From: an uncultured Bacteroidia bacterium
GTDB lineage: Bacteria > Bacteroidota > Bacteroidia > Bacteroidales > UBA932
Length of the DNA stretch: 35,320 bases
Direction: 5' to 3'
Assembly: GCA_902761655.1 (NCBI GenBank)
Contig: CACWLD010000013.1
Span: 10,743 to 46,062 of the forward strand
Shown here: positions 17,799 to 24,362 of the stretch, piece by piece
Position numbering within the stretch: the first letter of the stretch is position 1
Layout of the letters: every line of letters begins with the position of its first letter
Program-made: the position numbers and the translations under genes
Notes under the pieces: generated by a model
The model's database searches: none
What the model was told of the DNA's origin: nothing
The model's input: only the letters and a program-made list of their open reading frames with translations

Positions 17799-17807
17799 AT
17801 GGACGGG

Positions 17808-18260
17808 TTATGAGCGATCCATTTCGCGGCGGATATCTTTCTCCTTGATACTCTGGCGCTTGTCAAACACCTTCTTGCCCTTTGCAAGGGCTATCAGGAG
17901 CTTGGCGTAGCCGTTCTCCGCTATATACAGGCGGACGGCCACAATTGTAAGGCCTTTCTCCTTTACGGCCTGGGAAAGGTGCTTGAGCTCGCGGCGCGTG
18001 AGCAGCAACTTGCGGTCACGCTTGGGCTCGTGCGCGCCCCAGGAAGCCCAGAAATAGGGCGAAATGTTAAGGTTGCGTACGTACAGCTGGCCAAGGTTGT
18101 CAAAATAGCAGTAGGCATCCGCCAGGGAGGCCTTTCCCGCACGGACGGACTTAATCTCCGTTCCCACCAGGACAATCCCGGCGGTGTAGGTCTCAAGGAA
18201 TTCATAGTCGAAGGAGGCCCTCCTGTTGTTTATCTGTATTTTGCTCTTGGCTTTTGGCAT
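17808..18260 (-). CDS. smpB: SsrA-binding protein SmpB
   Basis: Binds tmRNA and delivers it to stalled ribosomes in trans-translation. The 150-residue protein has the full family pattern: INNRRASFDYEFLETYTAGIVL, GTEIKSVRAGKASLADAY, HEPKRDRKLLL, and a basic C-terminal tail beginning KGKKVFDKRQSIKEKDIRRE, which folds in the decoding centre. The tmRNA gene itself is not in this window. A TACCTTTG box at 18268-18275 lies only 7 nt before the ATG, so smpB appears to have its own promoter inside the gene string and perhaps a leaderless message. The miaA-like gene follows 9 bp downstream. Confidence 0.97.
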   Translation of the reverse strand: MPKAKSKIQINNRRASFDYEFLETYTAGIVLVGTEIKSVRAGKASLADAYCYFDNLGQLYVRNLNISPYFWASWGAHEPKRDRKLLLTRRELKHLSQAVKEKGLTIVAVRLYIAENGYAKLLIALAKGKKVFDKRQSIKEKDIRREMDRS

Positions 18261-18267
18261 TACTGTG

Positions 18268-18275
18268 CAAAGGTA
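18268..18275 (-). promoter_or_regulatory. -7 box immediately before smpB
   Basis: Minus strand TACCTTTG matches TAnnTTTG and ends 7 nt before the smpB ATG, inside the 21-bp gap after trmB. If used, transcription would start at or within a few nucleotides of the start codon. No clear TTG -33 element is seen. Confidence 0.55.
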
Positions 18276-18281
18276 GTGATT

Positions 18282-19064
18282 TTACTGATGACCGAAAGTC
18301 CTTCGCGGGCCTTCCGCCTCCCTCCAGGCCTTGGAATCGAATTCCTGGGGATCCTGAGGGTACTCATAGGCCCCTTCCCTGTCTATCCTGAAACGCAGGA
18401 AGGTAATCTTGTATCCCTGCTCAAGGAACATCTTCTCATAAAAGGTCTGCACCTCGTACAGTTCCGGCATAGGAAGACGCTGCCCTCCGTAGAGGTCCTG
18501 CGTGCAGGCGAGCACCTCCAGGGCGTTCTTCTTTGCCACGGCCAGCGAATACTGGTGCAGGAACATACTGTCGGTCTTCAAATTTACAATTCCGCCTTCC
18601 TTGAGGAACGAGCGGTAACGCTCCAGGAACATTGGTGAGGTGAGGCGTGAGTTTTCGCTCTTCATCTGGGGATCGGAGAAAGTGAGCCATATTTCCGAAA
18701 CCTCCCCCGGAGCGAAGAACGCCGTGATGAACTCTATGCGCGTGCGCAGGAACGCCACGTTGGGCAGCGCCCGCTGCGTGGCTTCCTTGGCGCCCTTCCA
18801 AAGGCGGGCGCCCTTGATGTCCACGCCTATATAGTTGCGTGAAGGGTCCCTGAGCGCAAGGTCTATGGTGTATTCCCCCTTGCCGCAGCCCAGTTCAAGT
18901 ACTATTGGATTGTCATTATGGAAGACATCCCTCCCCCAATTGCCCTTCACCGGATGGTCTTGAAGGTTGAAATAACCTTCCCTTAGGATTTCCTGCGAGT
19001 CCGGCTGTATAAGGCAGGAGAAAGTCTCGTTCTCCGCAAATTTCCTGAGTTTTCCGTGTCCCAT
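18282..19064 (-). CDS. trmB: tRNA (guanine-N7)-methyltransferase TrmB
   Basis: Class I SAM methyltransferase making m7G46 in tRNA variable loops. The 260-residue protein shows the SAM-binding motif VLELGCGKGEYTIDLA followed by IGVDIKGARLWKGA, the IWLTFSDPQMKSENSRLTSP segment (equivalent of the family's FPDPWPKxRHxKRRL motif, here in a Bacteroidetes wording), and LKTDSMFLHQYSL. The ATG at 19064 shares its A with the gldH TGA stop (TGATG) and has an AGGAGG-like sequence 8 nt upstream, so it is preferred over the TTG at 19082. The N-terminal tail GHGKLRKFAENETFSC is typical of the phylum's version. It is part of the trxA-to-miaA gene string and is followed by smpB after 17 bp. Confidence 0.93.
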   Translation of the reverse strand: MGHGKLRKFAENETFSCLIQPDSQEILREGYFNLQDHPVKGNWGRDVFHNDNPIVLELGCGKGEYTIDLALRDPSRNYIGVDIKGARLWKGAKEATQRALPNVAFLRTRIEFITAFFAPGEVSEIWLTFSDPQMKSENSRLTSPMFLERYRSFLKEGGIVNLKTDSMFLHQYSLAVAKKNALEVLACTQDLYGGQRLPMPELYEVQTFYEKMFLEQGYKITFLRFRIDREGAYEYPQDPQEFDSKAWREAEGPRRTFGHQ

Positions 19065-19462
19065 CAATAAACCCTCCTGCAAACAAGTCCAAGGCCCCTG
19101 AGGCCCTCTACATCCGCCGTGGCGTCAAGTTTCCACACTCCGTTTTCCTCCGGAACAATGCCCGTGCGGTAAGCCACCTTGTCGTGCCCGTCGCGCACAA
19201 AATACACCCTTTCCGAATACCTTGCCCCGGAAGGGGATGTCCACATCACATCTATGGGGAACTCCGGAACCTTCTTCCAGGAATCCACCCTTGAATAGAA
19301 GAACAGGTCGTAAGCGCAGTCCGTATGCGTCATATCCACCTCAAAGCTGTACCTTCCATCCGTATTCTGGATGAACTTCTCGGTGGAAAGAGGCTCCGAA
19401 CAAGACAGCACTGAAAGAATCAGTGCTGAAAAGAGCGCTATGCGGCTTGCTGTCCTACTCAT
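19064..19462 (-). CDS. gldH: GldH-like lipoprotein
   Basis: Small exported lipoprotein of 132 residues, signal MSRTASRIALFSALILSVLSC with Cys21. The mature part has TDGRYSFEVDMTHTDCAYDLFFYSRVDSW, IDVMWTSPSGARYSERVYF and ENGVWKLDATADVEGLRGLGLV, a beta-rich pattern consistent with GldH, first defined in Flavobacterium gliding but common in non-motile Bacteroidales. Position supports this: in Bacteroidales gldH usually sits directly after the PSP1/RicT gene, as here. The ATG at 19462 overlaps the end of ricT by 8 nt; the longer open frame upstream is ricT sequence in another frame. Without a database match the assignment rests on synteny plus general pattern. It is slightly shorter than typical GldH. 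Confidence 0.65.
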   Translation of the reverse strand: MSRTASRIALFSALILSVLSCSEPLSTEKFIQNTDGRYSFEVDMTHTDCAYDLFFYSRVDSWKKVPEFPIDVMWTSPSGARYSERVYFVRDGHDKVAYRTGIVPEENGVWKLDATADVEGLRGLGLVCRRVY

Positions 19463-20612
19463 CTGTCTTGGGGGCTGCTTTCTTCTTGCCGTTCTTCTTG
19501 TGCTTGTGCTTCTTCTTTGAAGGCTTGTCAAAGCGGGAGATGCTTCCCTCGCCCACGGCTGTGATGAATTCCGGCATCTCAATGCTGCCGTCGCCCTTGA
19601 GGCTTTCCGGCTTGAGCCCGTTGCGGTTCATCTTTATGACTTCCTTGACCTCCTCCGCAGTAAGGACGTACAGGTCAGAAAGGGAGCCCTTGTCGTATGA
19701 GAAATACATAAGCTGGCGCAGGATGTCCGTCTTGATAAGGTATACGGGGCCGTCTTCGAACTCAAGCGGCTCGGAAACCTTGGGGATGTGCGTCTGGGCG
19801 TCCATATAGTTGGCAACCTCGTAATTGAGGCAGCACTTGAGCTTTCCGCACTGGCCCGCAAGCTTCTGCGGGTTCAGCGAAAGGTCCTGGCAGCGGGCCG
19901 CCGCCGTGGAAATGGACTGGAAGCTGGTTATGTAGTTGGCGCAGCAGAGTTCCCTTCCGCATACGCCTATACCTCCAATGAGGCCGGCCTCCTGCCGCGC
20001 GCCAATCTGCTTCATCTCAATGCGGATGCGGAATTCTTCCGCAAACACCTTGATCAGCTGGCGGAAATCCACGCGGCCGTCGGCAATGTAGTAGAATATG
20101 GCCTTTGTGCCGTCGCCCTGGAATTCCACGTCGCCAATCTTCATATCAAGGCCCATCTCCGTGGCTATCCTGCGCGCCTTGATCATTGTCTCGTGCTCGC
20201 GTGCGATGGCCTCCTGCCACTTGTCAATGTCAAAGGAACGGGCCTTGCGGTATATCTTCTTGAACTCCGTCTTGTCAGGATCCATCCCCTTGCACTTCAT
20301 CTGGCGCACTACTATAGGCCCTTCCAGGGTGACAATTCCCAGATCGTGGCCGTTGGTGGCCTCAACCACCACCAGGTCTCCCTGCTTCACGCTCTGCCCG
20401 GAGGCATTCACATAAATGCCCTTGCGGGTGTTCTTGAAGCGTACTTCGTACAGATCCTTATATTTTTCCTGAGGCACGCCCTTGAGCCAGTCATAGTCCC
20501 TGAGCTTGCAGCAGCCGCGGCGGTACGTGACGTCCTGGCCCTGTTCGCTGTCAGTGACCACGCATCCGCGGAAGCAGTCGTACCTTATAGATTCGTTTTC
20601 GTTTCCTGTCAT
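19455..20612 (-). CDS. ricT: PSP1 domain protein, RicT/YaaT family
   Basis: Cytosolic PSP1-domain protein of 385 residues. In Bacillus the RicT homologue forms a Fe-S complex that modulates RNase Y and phosphorelay; the role in Bacteroidetes is not settled. Cysteines are concentrated at 13, 17, 34-35 and in two motifs, VCGRELCC (218, 223, 224) and QCGKLKCC (255, 260, 261), suitable for Fe-S or zinc binding. The PSP1 core spans about 55-270 (VRFKNTRKGIYVN, DVEFQGDGTKAIFYYIADGRVDFRQL). The C-terminus is a lysine-rich tail (KKKHKHKKNGKKKAA), probably nucleic-acid or ribosome contacting. It starts 5 bp after holB and its end overlaps gldH by 8 bp. The neighbourhood holB-ricT-gldH is a conserved Bacteroidales arrangement. 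Confidence 0.92.
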   Translation of the reverse strand: MTGNENESIRYDCFRGCVVTDSEQGQDVTYRRGCCKLRDYDWLKGVPQEKYKDLYEVRFKNTRKGIYVNASGQSVKQGDLVVVEATNGHDLGIVTLEGPIVVRQMKCKGMDPDKTEFKKIYRKARSFDIDKWQEAIAREHETMIKARRIATEMGLDMKIGDVEFQGDGTKAIFYYIADGRVDFRQLIKVFAEEFRIRIEMKQIGARQEAGLIGGIGVCGRELCCANYITSFQSISTAAARCQDLSLNPQKLAGQCGKLKCCLNYEVANYMDAQTHIPKVSEPLEFEDGPVYLIKTDILRQLMYFSYDKGSLSDLYVLTAEEVKEVIKMNRNGLKPESLKGDGSIEMPEFITAVGEGSISRFDKPSKKKHKHKKNGKKKAAPKTDE

Positions 20613-20617
20613 ATCCT

Positions 20618-21565
20618 TTATATCATAAGAAACATCCTGTTTACCATATCGCAGAACAGAATCTTCTGATTAACATTCCTGTCTATTAGCATACTGGCCC
20701 TGTCCAGGACCTCCGATGCCTTGCGCGGGAAGGTGCGCCTGCACTTTGAGGCCAGCTCCCGCAAATAATCATTGTCCACTGCCGAAAGGTCCTTGAGTCC
20801 CTGCTGAAGCAGGAAGACTTCCCTGAGCGCATCGCCCGCGAAGCGGCAGAAAGCTTTCATCTTCTCGCGCGATTTGAGGGATGCGAGCGCCTCCCCCGCG
20901 TCCAGCGCAGCGCCAAGGTCCCTGGCGAGCAGGGAATCCATCAGCGAGCGGAACAAATCCATACGCTCCCCAATATAGTCATTTCCCTTCACATTCCTAT
21001 CAGGAACCAGCCTGATTCTCTGGCATCGGGAACTTATGGTGGGGAGCACTTTCTCCGGAGCGTGCGTGATGAAAAGCAGCTGTGTCTTGCCAACAGGCTC
21101 CTCGATGGCCTTGAGGAGACGGTTGGCGGCATCGGCGTTCATCTTTTCCGGAAGGTAAACCACGACGGCCTTGTAGCCACCCTCTATTGGGGTGAACGCT
21201 AGGCAGTTAAGTATGGCCTTTGCCTCCGGCACCGCAATAATTGCGGACTTGCTTTCAAAGCCCAGAGCCTCGTTGAACTCGTTCTCCGTGAAGGCGGGAT
21301 TTGAAAGCACCAGTTCCTTCCATTGCGGGAGGTAGGGCTCGGAGAGGCCGCCCACGCAAGGGAAGGTATAGTGGACGTCCAGATGGATCATCCTTGACAC
21401 CTTTGGAGAGCCGAAGAGCTGCTCCAGGAAGGCGTGGCAGAAGGCTATCGCACCGCCGCCGTCGTCTTCGTGGAACATAATGGCGTGAGGTATCCTGCCG
21501 GATGCTATCATCCCGGCAAGCGCCTGCTTCACCTGATCGTTTCCCTGTATGTCGTCAAAAGTCAT
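20618..21565 (-). CDS. holB: DNA polymerase III delta-prime-like clamp-loader subunit
   Basis: AAA+-like clamp-loader subunit of 315 residues. It starts TFDDIQGNDQVKQALAGMIASGRIPHAIMF, the standard delta-prime opening, and keeps the SRC arginine-finger motif at 179-181 (TISSRCQRIRL) and the LLKAIEEP helix before it. The Walker A position (32-39, HEDDGGGA) is degenerate, as delta-prime need not bind ATP. The four-cysteine zinc module usually found after the first helix is absent: only Cys43 and Cys70 lie in that region. The ATG at 21565 overlaps the polyprenyl synthase stop (ATGA) and is preferred over the TTG at 21583. Position before ricT agrees with Bacteroidales synteny. DnaX-type function is excluded by the lost P-loop. 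Confidence 0.85.
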   Translation of the reverse strand: MTFDDIQGNDQVKQALAGMIASGRIPHAIMFHEDDGGGAIAFCHAFLEQLFGSPKVSRMIHLDVHYTFPCVGGLSEPYLPQWKELVLSNPAFTENEFNEALGFESKSAIIAVPEAKAILNCLAFTPIEGGYKAVVVYLPEKMNADAANRLLKAIEEPVGKTQLLFITHAPEKVLPTISSRCQRIRLVPDRNVKGNDYIGERMDLFRSLMDSLLARDLGAALDAGEALASLKSREKMKAFCRFAGDALREVFLLQQGLKDLSAVDNDYLRELASKCRRTFPRKASEVLDRASMLIDRNVNQKILFCDMVNRMFLMI

Positions 21566-22536
21566 ATAGTCCTGTATGCGCAATAATCAGCCAGTTTCAA
21601 GAGCCAGTCCTTTGCGGGAGACCAGTCCAGCGGCTCCAGGGACTCTTTGGCCCTGTTTACATAATCCTGAAGCGTAACTGCCGCCCGAGCGGTCCCGTTC
21701 CTGTCCTTTACAAAAACTTCCACCTTGGCCACGTTTCCTTCCTTTTCAGGAATCTCCTTGACCATACGGCGGACCTCAGCCTGACGCTTTGGCTCCACCC
21801 CGTCAAGGGCTTCCAGCAGCGGAAGGGTTATCTTCCCCTCACGCAGGTCGGTCCCCACAGGCTTTCCCAGGTCAGCCCCGTCATAGTCCAGGATATCGTC
21901 TTTGATCTGGAAAGCCATCCCCAGGTTCCGTCCGTACTCCCTGACCGCATTCTCAACCTTGCGTGGCGCTCCGGCCGTAATGGCCGCCGCGCAGCATATG
22001 GTTTCGAACAATGTCGCGGTCTTGAGGTATATCATATCCTCATAGTCCATCCTGGTGGTATCAGCGCTCTCCGCCTTTTCCATCTGGAACATCTCCCCGT
22101 CCACAAGGTCCTTGACGGTATGGGAAAACATCCCAAGCAAGGTCTTGGAGTATCTCCTGCAACCCAGGATGGTGTCAACCGCCATCACCAGCCAGAAATC
22201 TCCGGCAAGGACGGAAGCCTTGGACCCAAGCATTGACATAACCGTGGGCACGCCGCGGCGCCTGGAACTCTGGTCCAGGACATCGTCGTGCAGGAGGGTG
22301 GCGTTATGCAATAGTTCCGATGCCGCCGCAACCCTTTTGCTCTCATCGGTAACATTTCCGCAGGCCTTTGAAACCAGAAGGCTCAGCATTGGCCTGAGCA
22401 TCTTGCCCTCATTGGAGACCAGGTATGTGTTGGTCTCGTTCATAAGGGTGGCATCGCTGTACAGGGCCCCTTTGAAAAGGTCCTGGACAGAAATCCAGTC
22501 ATCTGCCAGAAATGTCTGTACCTGAGCGAAATCCAT
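21562..22536 (-). CDS. polyprenyl diphosphate synthase (all-trans, IspB/HepT type)
   Basis: Elongates farnesyl diphosphate with isopentenyl diphosphate to the long prenyl chain of menaquinone. The 324-residue protein has both aspartate-rich motifs: DDVLD at 84-88 (followed by SSRRRGVPT) and DDILD at 213-217 (followed by GADLGKPVGTDLREGK). It also has the GKMLRP segment at 44-49 that binds IPP. Residues just before the first motif are small (NAT), which in this family fits a long product. The ATG at 22536 shares one base with the LOG stop (TAATG); the open frame continuing upstream to 22977 is a read-through of LOG sequence in another frame. It is translationally coupled to genes on both sides. 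Product length cannot be fixed from sequence. Confidence 0.92.
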   Translation of the reverse strand: MDFAQVQTFLADDWISVQDLFKGALYSDATLMNETNTYLVSNEGKMLRPMLSLLVSKACGNVTDESKRVAAASELLHNATLLHDDVLDQSSRRRGVPTVMSMLGSKASVLAGDFWLVMAVDTILGCRRYSKTLLGMFSHTVKDLVDGEMFQMEKAESADTTRMDYEDMIYLKTATLFETICCAAAITAGAPRKVENAVREYGRNLGMAFQIKDDILDYDGADLGKPVGTDLREGKITLPLLEALDGVEPKRQAEVRRMVKEIPEKEGNVAKVEVFVKDRNGTARAAVTLQDYVNRAKESLEPLDWSPAKDWLLKLADYCAYRTI

Positions 22537-23069
22537 TACAGCAACGCTTTGAATTCCTCCAGGGTCTCGGGGAAAAGCAACAGTTCGCGGGTCTTGCTCT
22601 CCAGCATTCCCTCGCGTACATAGTAATCCATCAGATCCTTCACGGGATTGTAGAAACCGCAGCAGTTGTAGGCAACCACCTTGCCCGGATACTTGCCCAA
22701 CTTTGCAAGGGTGTATGTCTCGAACAGTTCGTCCAGCGTTCCAATTCCACCGGGGAGGGCCACCGCAATGTCGGGGCCGTACTGGCGCATAAGGTCCTTG
22801 CGCTGGGACATAGTGTCCGTCCATATCATCCTGGTGAGGTCCGGGTGAGAGAATTCCTCCATAAAGCGAGGCAGGACGCCAATGTTGGCGGCCCCGCAGG
22901 CCGTGGCCTCGTCGGCCACCACTTTCATAAGTCCCCTTGTAGCCCCTCCGGACACAATGGTGTAGCCTTTCAAGCAAGTCGCACGGACAACTTCCCGTGC
23001 GGCTTGGAAATATTCAGGTTTGATGTCCGAATTGGACGAGCAAAAGAATAATGCGCCTTTGTTTCCCAT
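22536..23069 (-). CDS. LOG family protein (cytokinin riboside monophosphate phosphoribohydrolase type)
   Basis: Rossmann-fold nucleotide hydrolase family once labelled lysine decarboxylase; members release the base from nucleoside 5'-monophosphates. The 177-residue protein carries SGGATRGLMKVVADEA (40-55), MSQRKDLM with Arg90-Lys91, and the phosphate/ribose loop PGGIGTLDELFE (106-117) with Glu114, so catalytic residues look intact. The length fits the short LOG group. Its ATG follows the barrel-protein stop with no gap, and its stop shares a base with the polyprenyl synthase start. Substrate is unknown. Since bacterial LOGs recycle nucleotides, no link to the MiaA product should be assumed from distance alone. 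Confidence 0.9.
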   Translation of the reverse strand: MGNKGALFFCSSNSDIKPEYFQAAREVVRATCLKGYTIVSGGATRGLMKVVADEATACGAANIGVLPRFMEEFSHPDLTRMIWTDTMSQRKDLMRQYGPDIAVALPGGIGTLDELFETYTLAKLGKYPGKVVAYNCCGFYNPVKDLMDYYVREGMLESKTRELLLFPETLEEFKALL

Positions 23070-23723
23070 CTAGAAGAAGAATGCAAGTGAAATTACCCAG
23101 CCCTGGAAATTCTTGTTGTCCTTAAAGGCACTCATCACAAACTCATCCACGGTTTCAGGCCTGCCGTGCTCCGGAGCCTTGTAAAGGGATCCGCAGTTCA
23201 CATAATGCTTGGCTGAAACCTGCATAAAACCAAACAGGTCCAGTCCGCCTCCCCAGGCATATCCGTATTCAAGTCTCTGTATGCAGTCCCAGACATTGTT
23301 CCTTGTGATGCTAGTGCCACCCACGGCCTTTGTCTGGATCCTGTCATTGAAAGCATAGCCAACGAAAGGCTCCACAAGGGCATACGGGCGGAAAATCAGC
23401 AGGTCCGGCCCCCACTGGAGCTGGAGCGCCGCCTCAACGAAACCCATATGCAGATTGAACATTGACAATTCAACTTCATTGTTAAGGGCGTAGGTCAAGT
23501 CCGTACCCTTGACGCTGTAACTGAACTCCGGCTGAACCGCAAAGCCCAGGGCAACCGGATACTTATAGGCTATTCCGGCGCGGAACTGGGTCACGTTGTC
23601 AATGTTGAAGTCCTGGAGCTTGGCGCTGGAAGACGTGACTCCTCCAAAGACACCAACCCCTTCCTGTGCAAAAGCGGCAATTCCCGCACACAGGAATATC
23701 ATAGTTAAAAGAATCCGCTTCAT
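23070..23723 (-). CDS. predicted outer-membrane beta-barrel protein
   Basis: A 217-residue exported protein with signal MKRILLTMIFLCAGIAAFAQ (1-20), then alternating hydrophobic strands: GVGVFGGVTSSSAKLQ, QFRAGIAYKYPVALGFAVQPEFSYSVKG, SMFNLHMGFVEAALQLQWG, FRPYALVEPFVGYAF and YAWGGGLDLFGFMQVSAKHYVNCG. It ends in GWVISLAFFF, an aromatic C-terminus suited to barrel assembly. This is the pattern of small PorT/OmpX-like 8-strand barrels common in the phylum, but I cannot name a family. The ATG at 23723 is chosen for the signal peptide. It is one of only three CATG contexts in the window (23721-23724). It starts 7 bp after trxA and abuts LOG. Confidence 0.8.
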   Translation of the reverse strand: MKRILLTMIFLCAGIAAFAQEGVGVFGGVTSSSAKLQDFNIDNVTQFRAGIAYKYPVALGFAVQPEFSYSVKGTDLTYALNNEVELSMFNLHMGFVEAALQLQWGPDLLIFRPYALVEPFVGYAFNDRIQTKAVGGTSITRNNVWDCIQRLEYGYAWGGGLDLFGFMQVSAKHYVNCGSLYKAPEHGRPETVDEFVMSAFKDNKNFQGWVISLAFFF

Positions 23724-23730
23724 GGCCGGC

Positions 23731-24042
23731 CTAGAGAAGTGCCTCAAGCTGCGCTACTATGTCCTCCTTTGACACTACGCCCACCATCCTTGCAACGGGC
23801 TGTCCGCCCTTGAGGAAGATGAGGGTAGGGATGTTCCTGATACCGAACTGGGCTGCAATCTCGTCAGCGTCGTCAACGTTGCACTTGGCAACTGAAACTT
23901 TGCCTTCCATCTCTTTTGCAACCTCGTCCACTGTAGGGGAAAGAACGCGGCAGGGGCCGCACCACGATGCCCAGAAATCTATCATCACCGGCTTCTCTGA
24001 AGCCAGGATGTCATTGATATTGTTGTTAGTTACAATTTCCAT
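23731..24042 (-). CDS. trxA: thioredoxin
   Basis: Cytosolic disulfide reductase of 103 residues with the WCGPC active site at 27-31 (FWASWCGPCRVLSP) and the cis-proline in NIPTL (Pro72). No signal peptide is present, so it is not one of the phylum's periplasmic TlpA-like proteins. The ATG at 24042 gives MEIVTNNNINDIL, a normal thioredoxin opening; the upstream in-frame codons lie in promoter sequence. A TATATTTG box ends only 7 nt before the ATG and is paired with a TTG 21 nt further up, so the message is probably leaderless or nearly so. It is the first gene of the ten-gene string reaching the miaA-like gene. Confidence 0.95.
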   Translation of the reverse strand: MEIVTNNNINDILASEKPVMIDFWASWCGPCRVLSPTVDEVAKEMEGKVSVAKCNVDDADEIAAQFGIRNIPTLIFLKGGQPVARMVGVVSKEDIVAQLEALL

Positions 24043-24049
24043 AGTATTA

Positions 24050-24081
24050 CAAATATAGTAAAAATTAGTATGTCTTCTCAA
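24050..24081 (-). promoter_or_regulatory. trxA promoter (-33 TTG and -7 TATATTTG)
   Basis: Minus strand: TTG at 24079-24081, a 21-nt spacer, then TATATTTG at 24050-24057, matching the Bacteroidetes arrangement TTG-N19-21-TAnnTTTG. The -33 element lies inside the end of the preceding PG0541-type gene. The box ends 7 nt before the trxA ATG. Confidence 0.7.
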
Positions 24082-24358
24082 TGTTCCAGACAAAAGCCCT
24101 GAGGCCTATGTCCTGGAACTGGAGGTCCTTCTCGCGGACCTTTTCAAGTATGGTATCCACCTTGGAATCCTCCACTATGGCAAGGATGGCGTTGTTCATC
24201 GAAGGCCACGTGTGGTTGCCGTAATGGGGTATTCCCGTCTCGCTTCCCCTGCCTCCTATGTCCTCCCAGCGGGTGAATCCCCTCTGTCCGGCTTCTTCCA
24301 GTATGTCTACTATCTCCTGGTCATATGCCTGGCCGTAAGAAATAAATATCGCCTTCAT
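24065..24358 (-). CDS. PG0541-type transporter-associated small protein
   Basis: A 97-residue cytosolic protein, MKAIFISYGQAYDQEIVDILEEAGQRGFTRWEDIGGRGSETG in outline, ending in GLRAFVWNIEKTY. The alternating strand/helix pattern and length resemble the ferredoxin-like P-II/CutA-type fold, and the wording matches the PG0541 family seen beside RND and other transporters in Bacteroidales. It starts 4 bp after the pump gene, so it is the last gene of the efflux operon and probably co-translated. A sensing or regulatory role on the pump is plausible but not shown. The ATG at 24358 is the first credible start; upstream in-frame sequence belongs to the pump gene. Confidence 0.78.
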   Translation of the reverse strand: MKAIFISYGQAYDQEIVDILEEAGQRGFTRWEDIGGRGSETGIPHYGNHTWPSMNNAILAIVEDSKVDTILEKVREKDLQFQDIGLRAFVWNIEKTY

Positions 24359-24362
24359 AATC

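Noticed and set aside
19788-20669. 293-codon open frame on the plus strand over ricT
   Set aside because: Antisense shadow. High GC at third positions removes stops on the opposite strand; its translation is Leu/Val/Ala/His-rich with no family pattern.
22537-22977. N-terminal extension of the polyprenyl synthase to 22977
   Set aside because: These codons are the LOG gene read in another frame; LOG has its own conserved motifs there.
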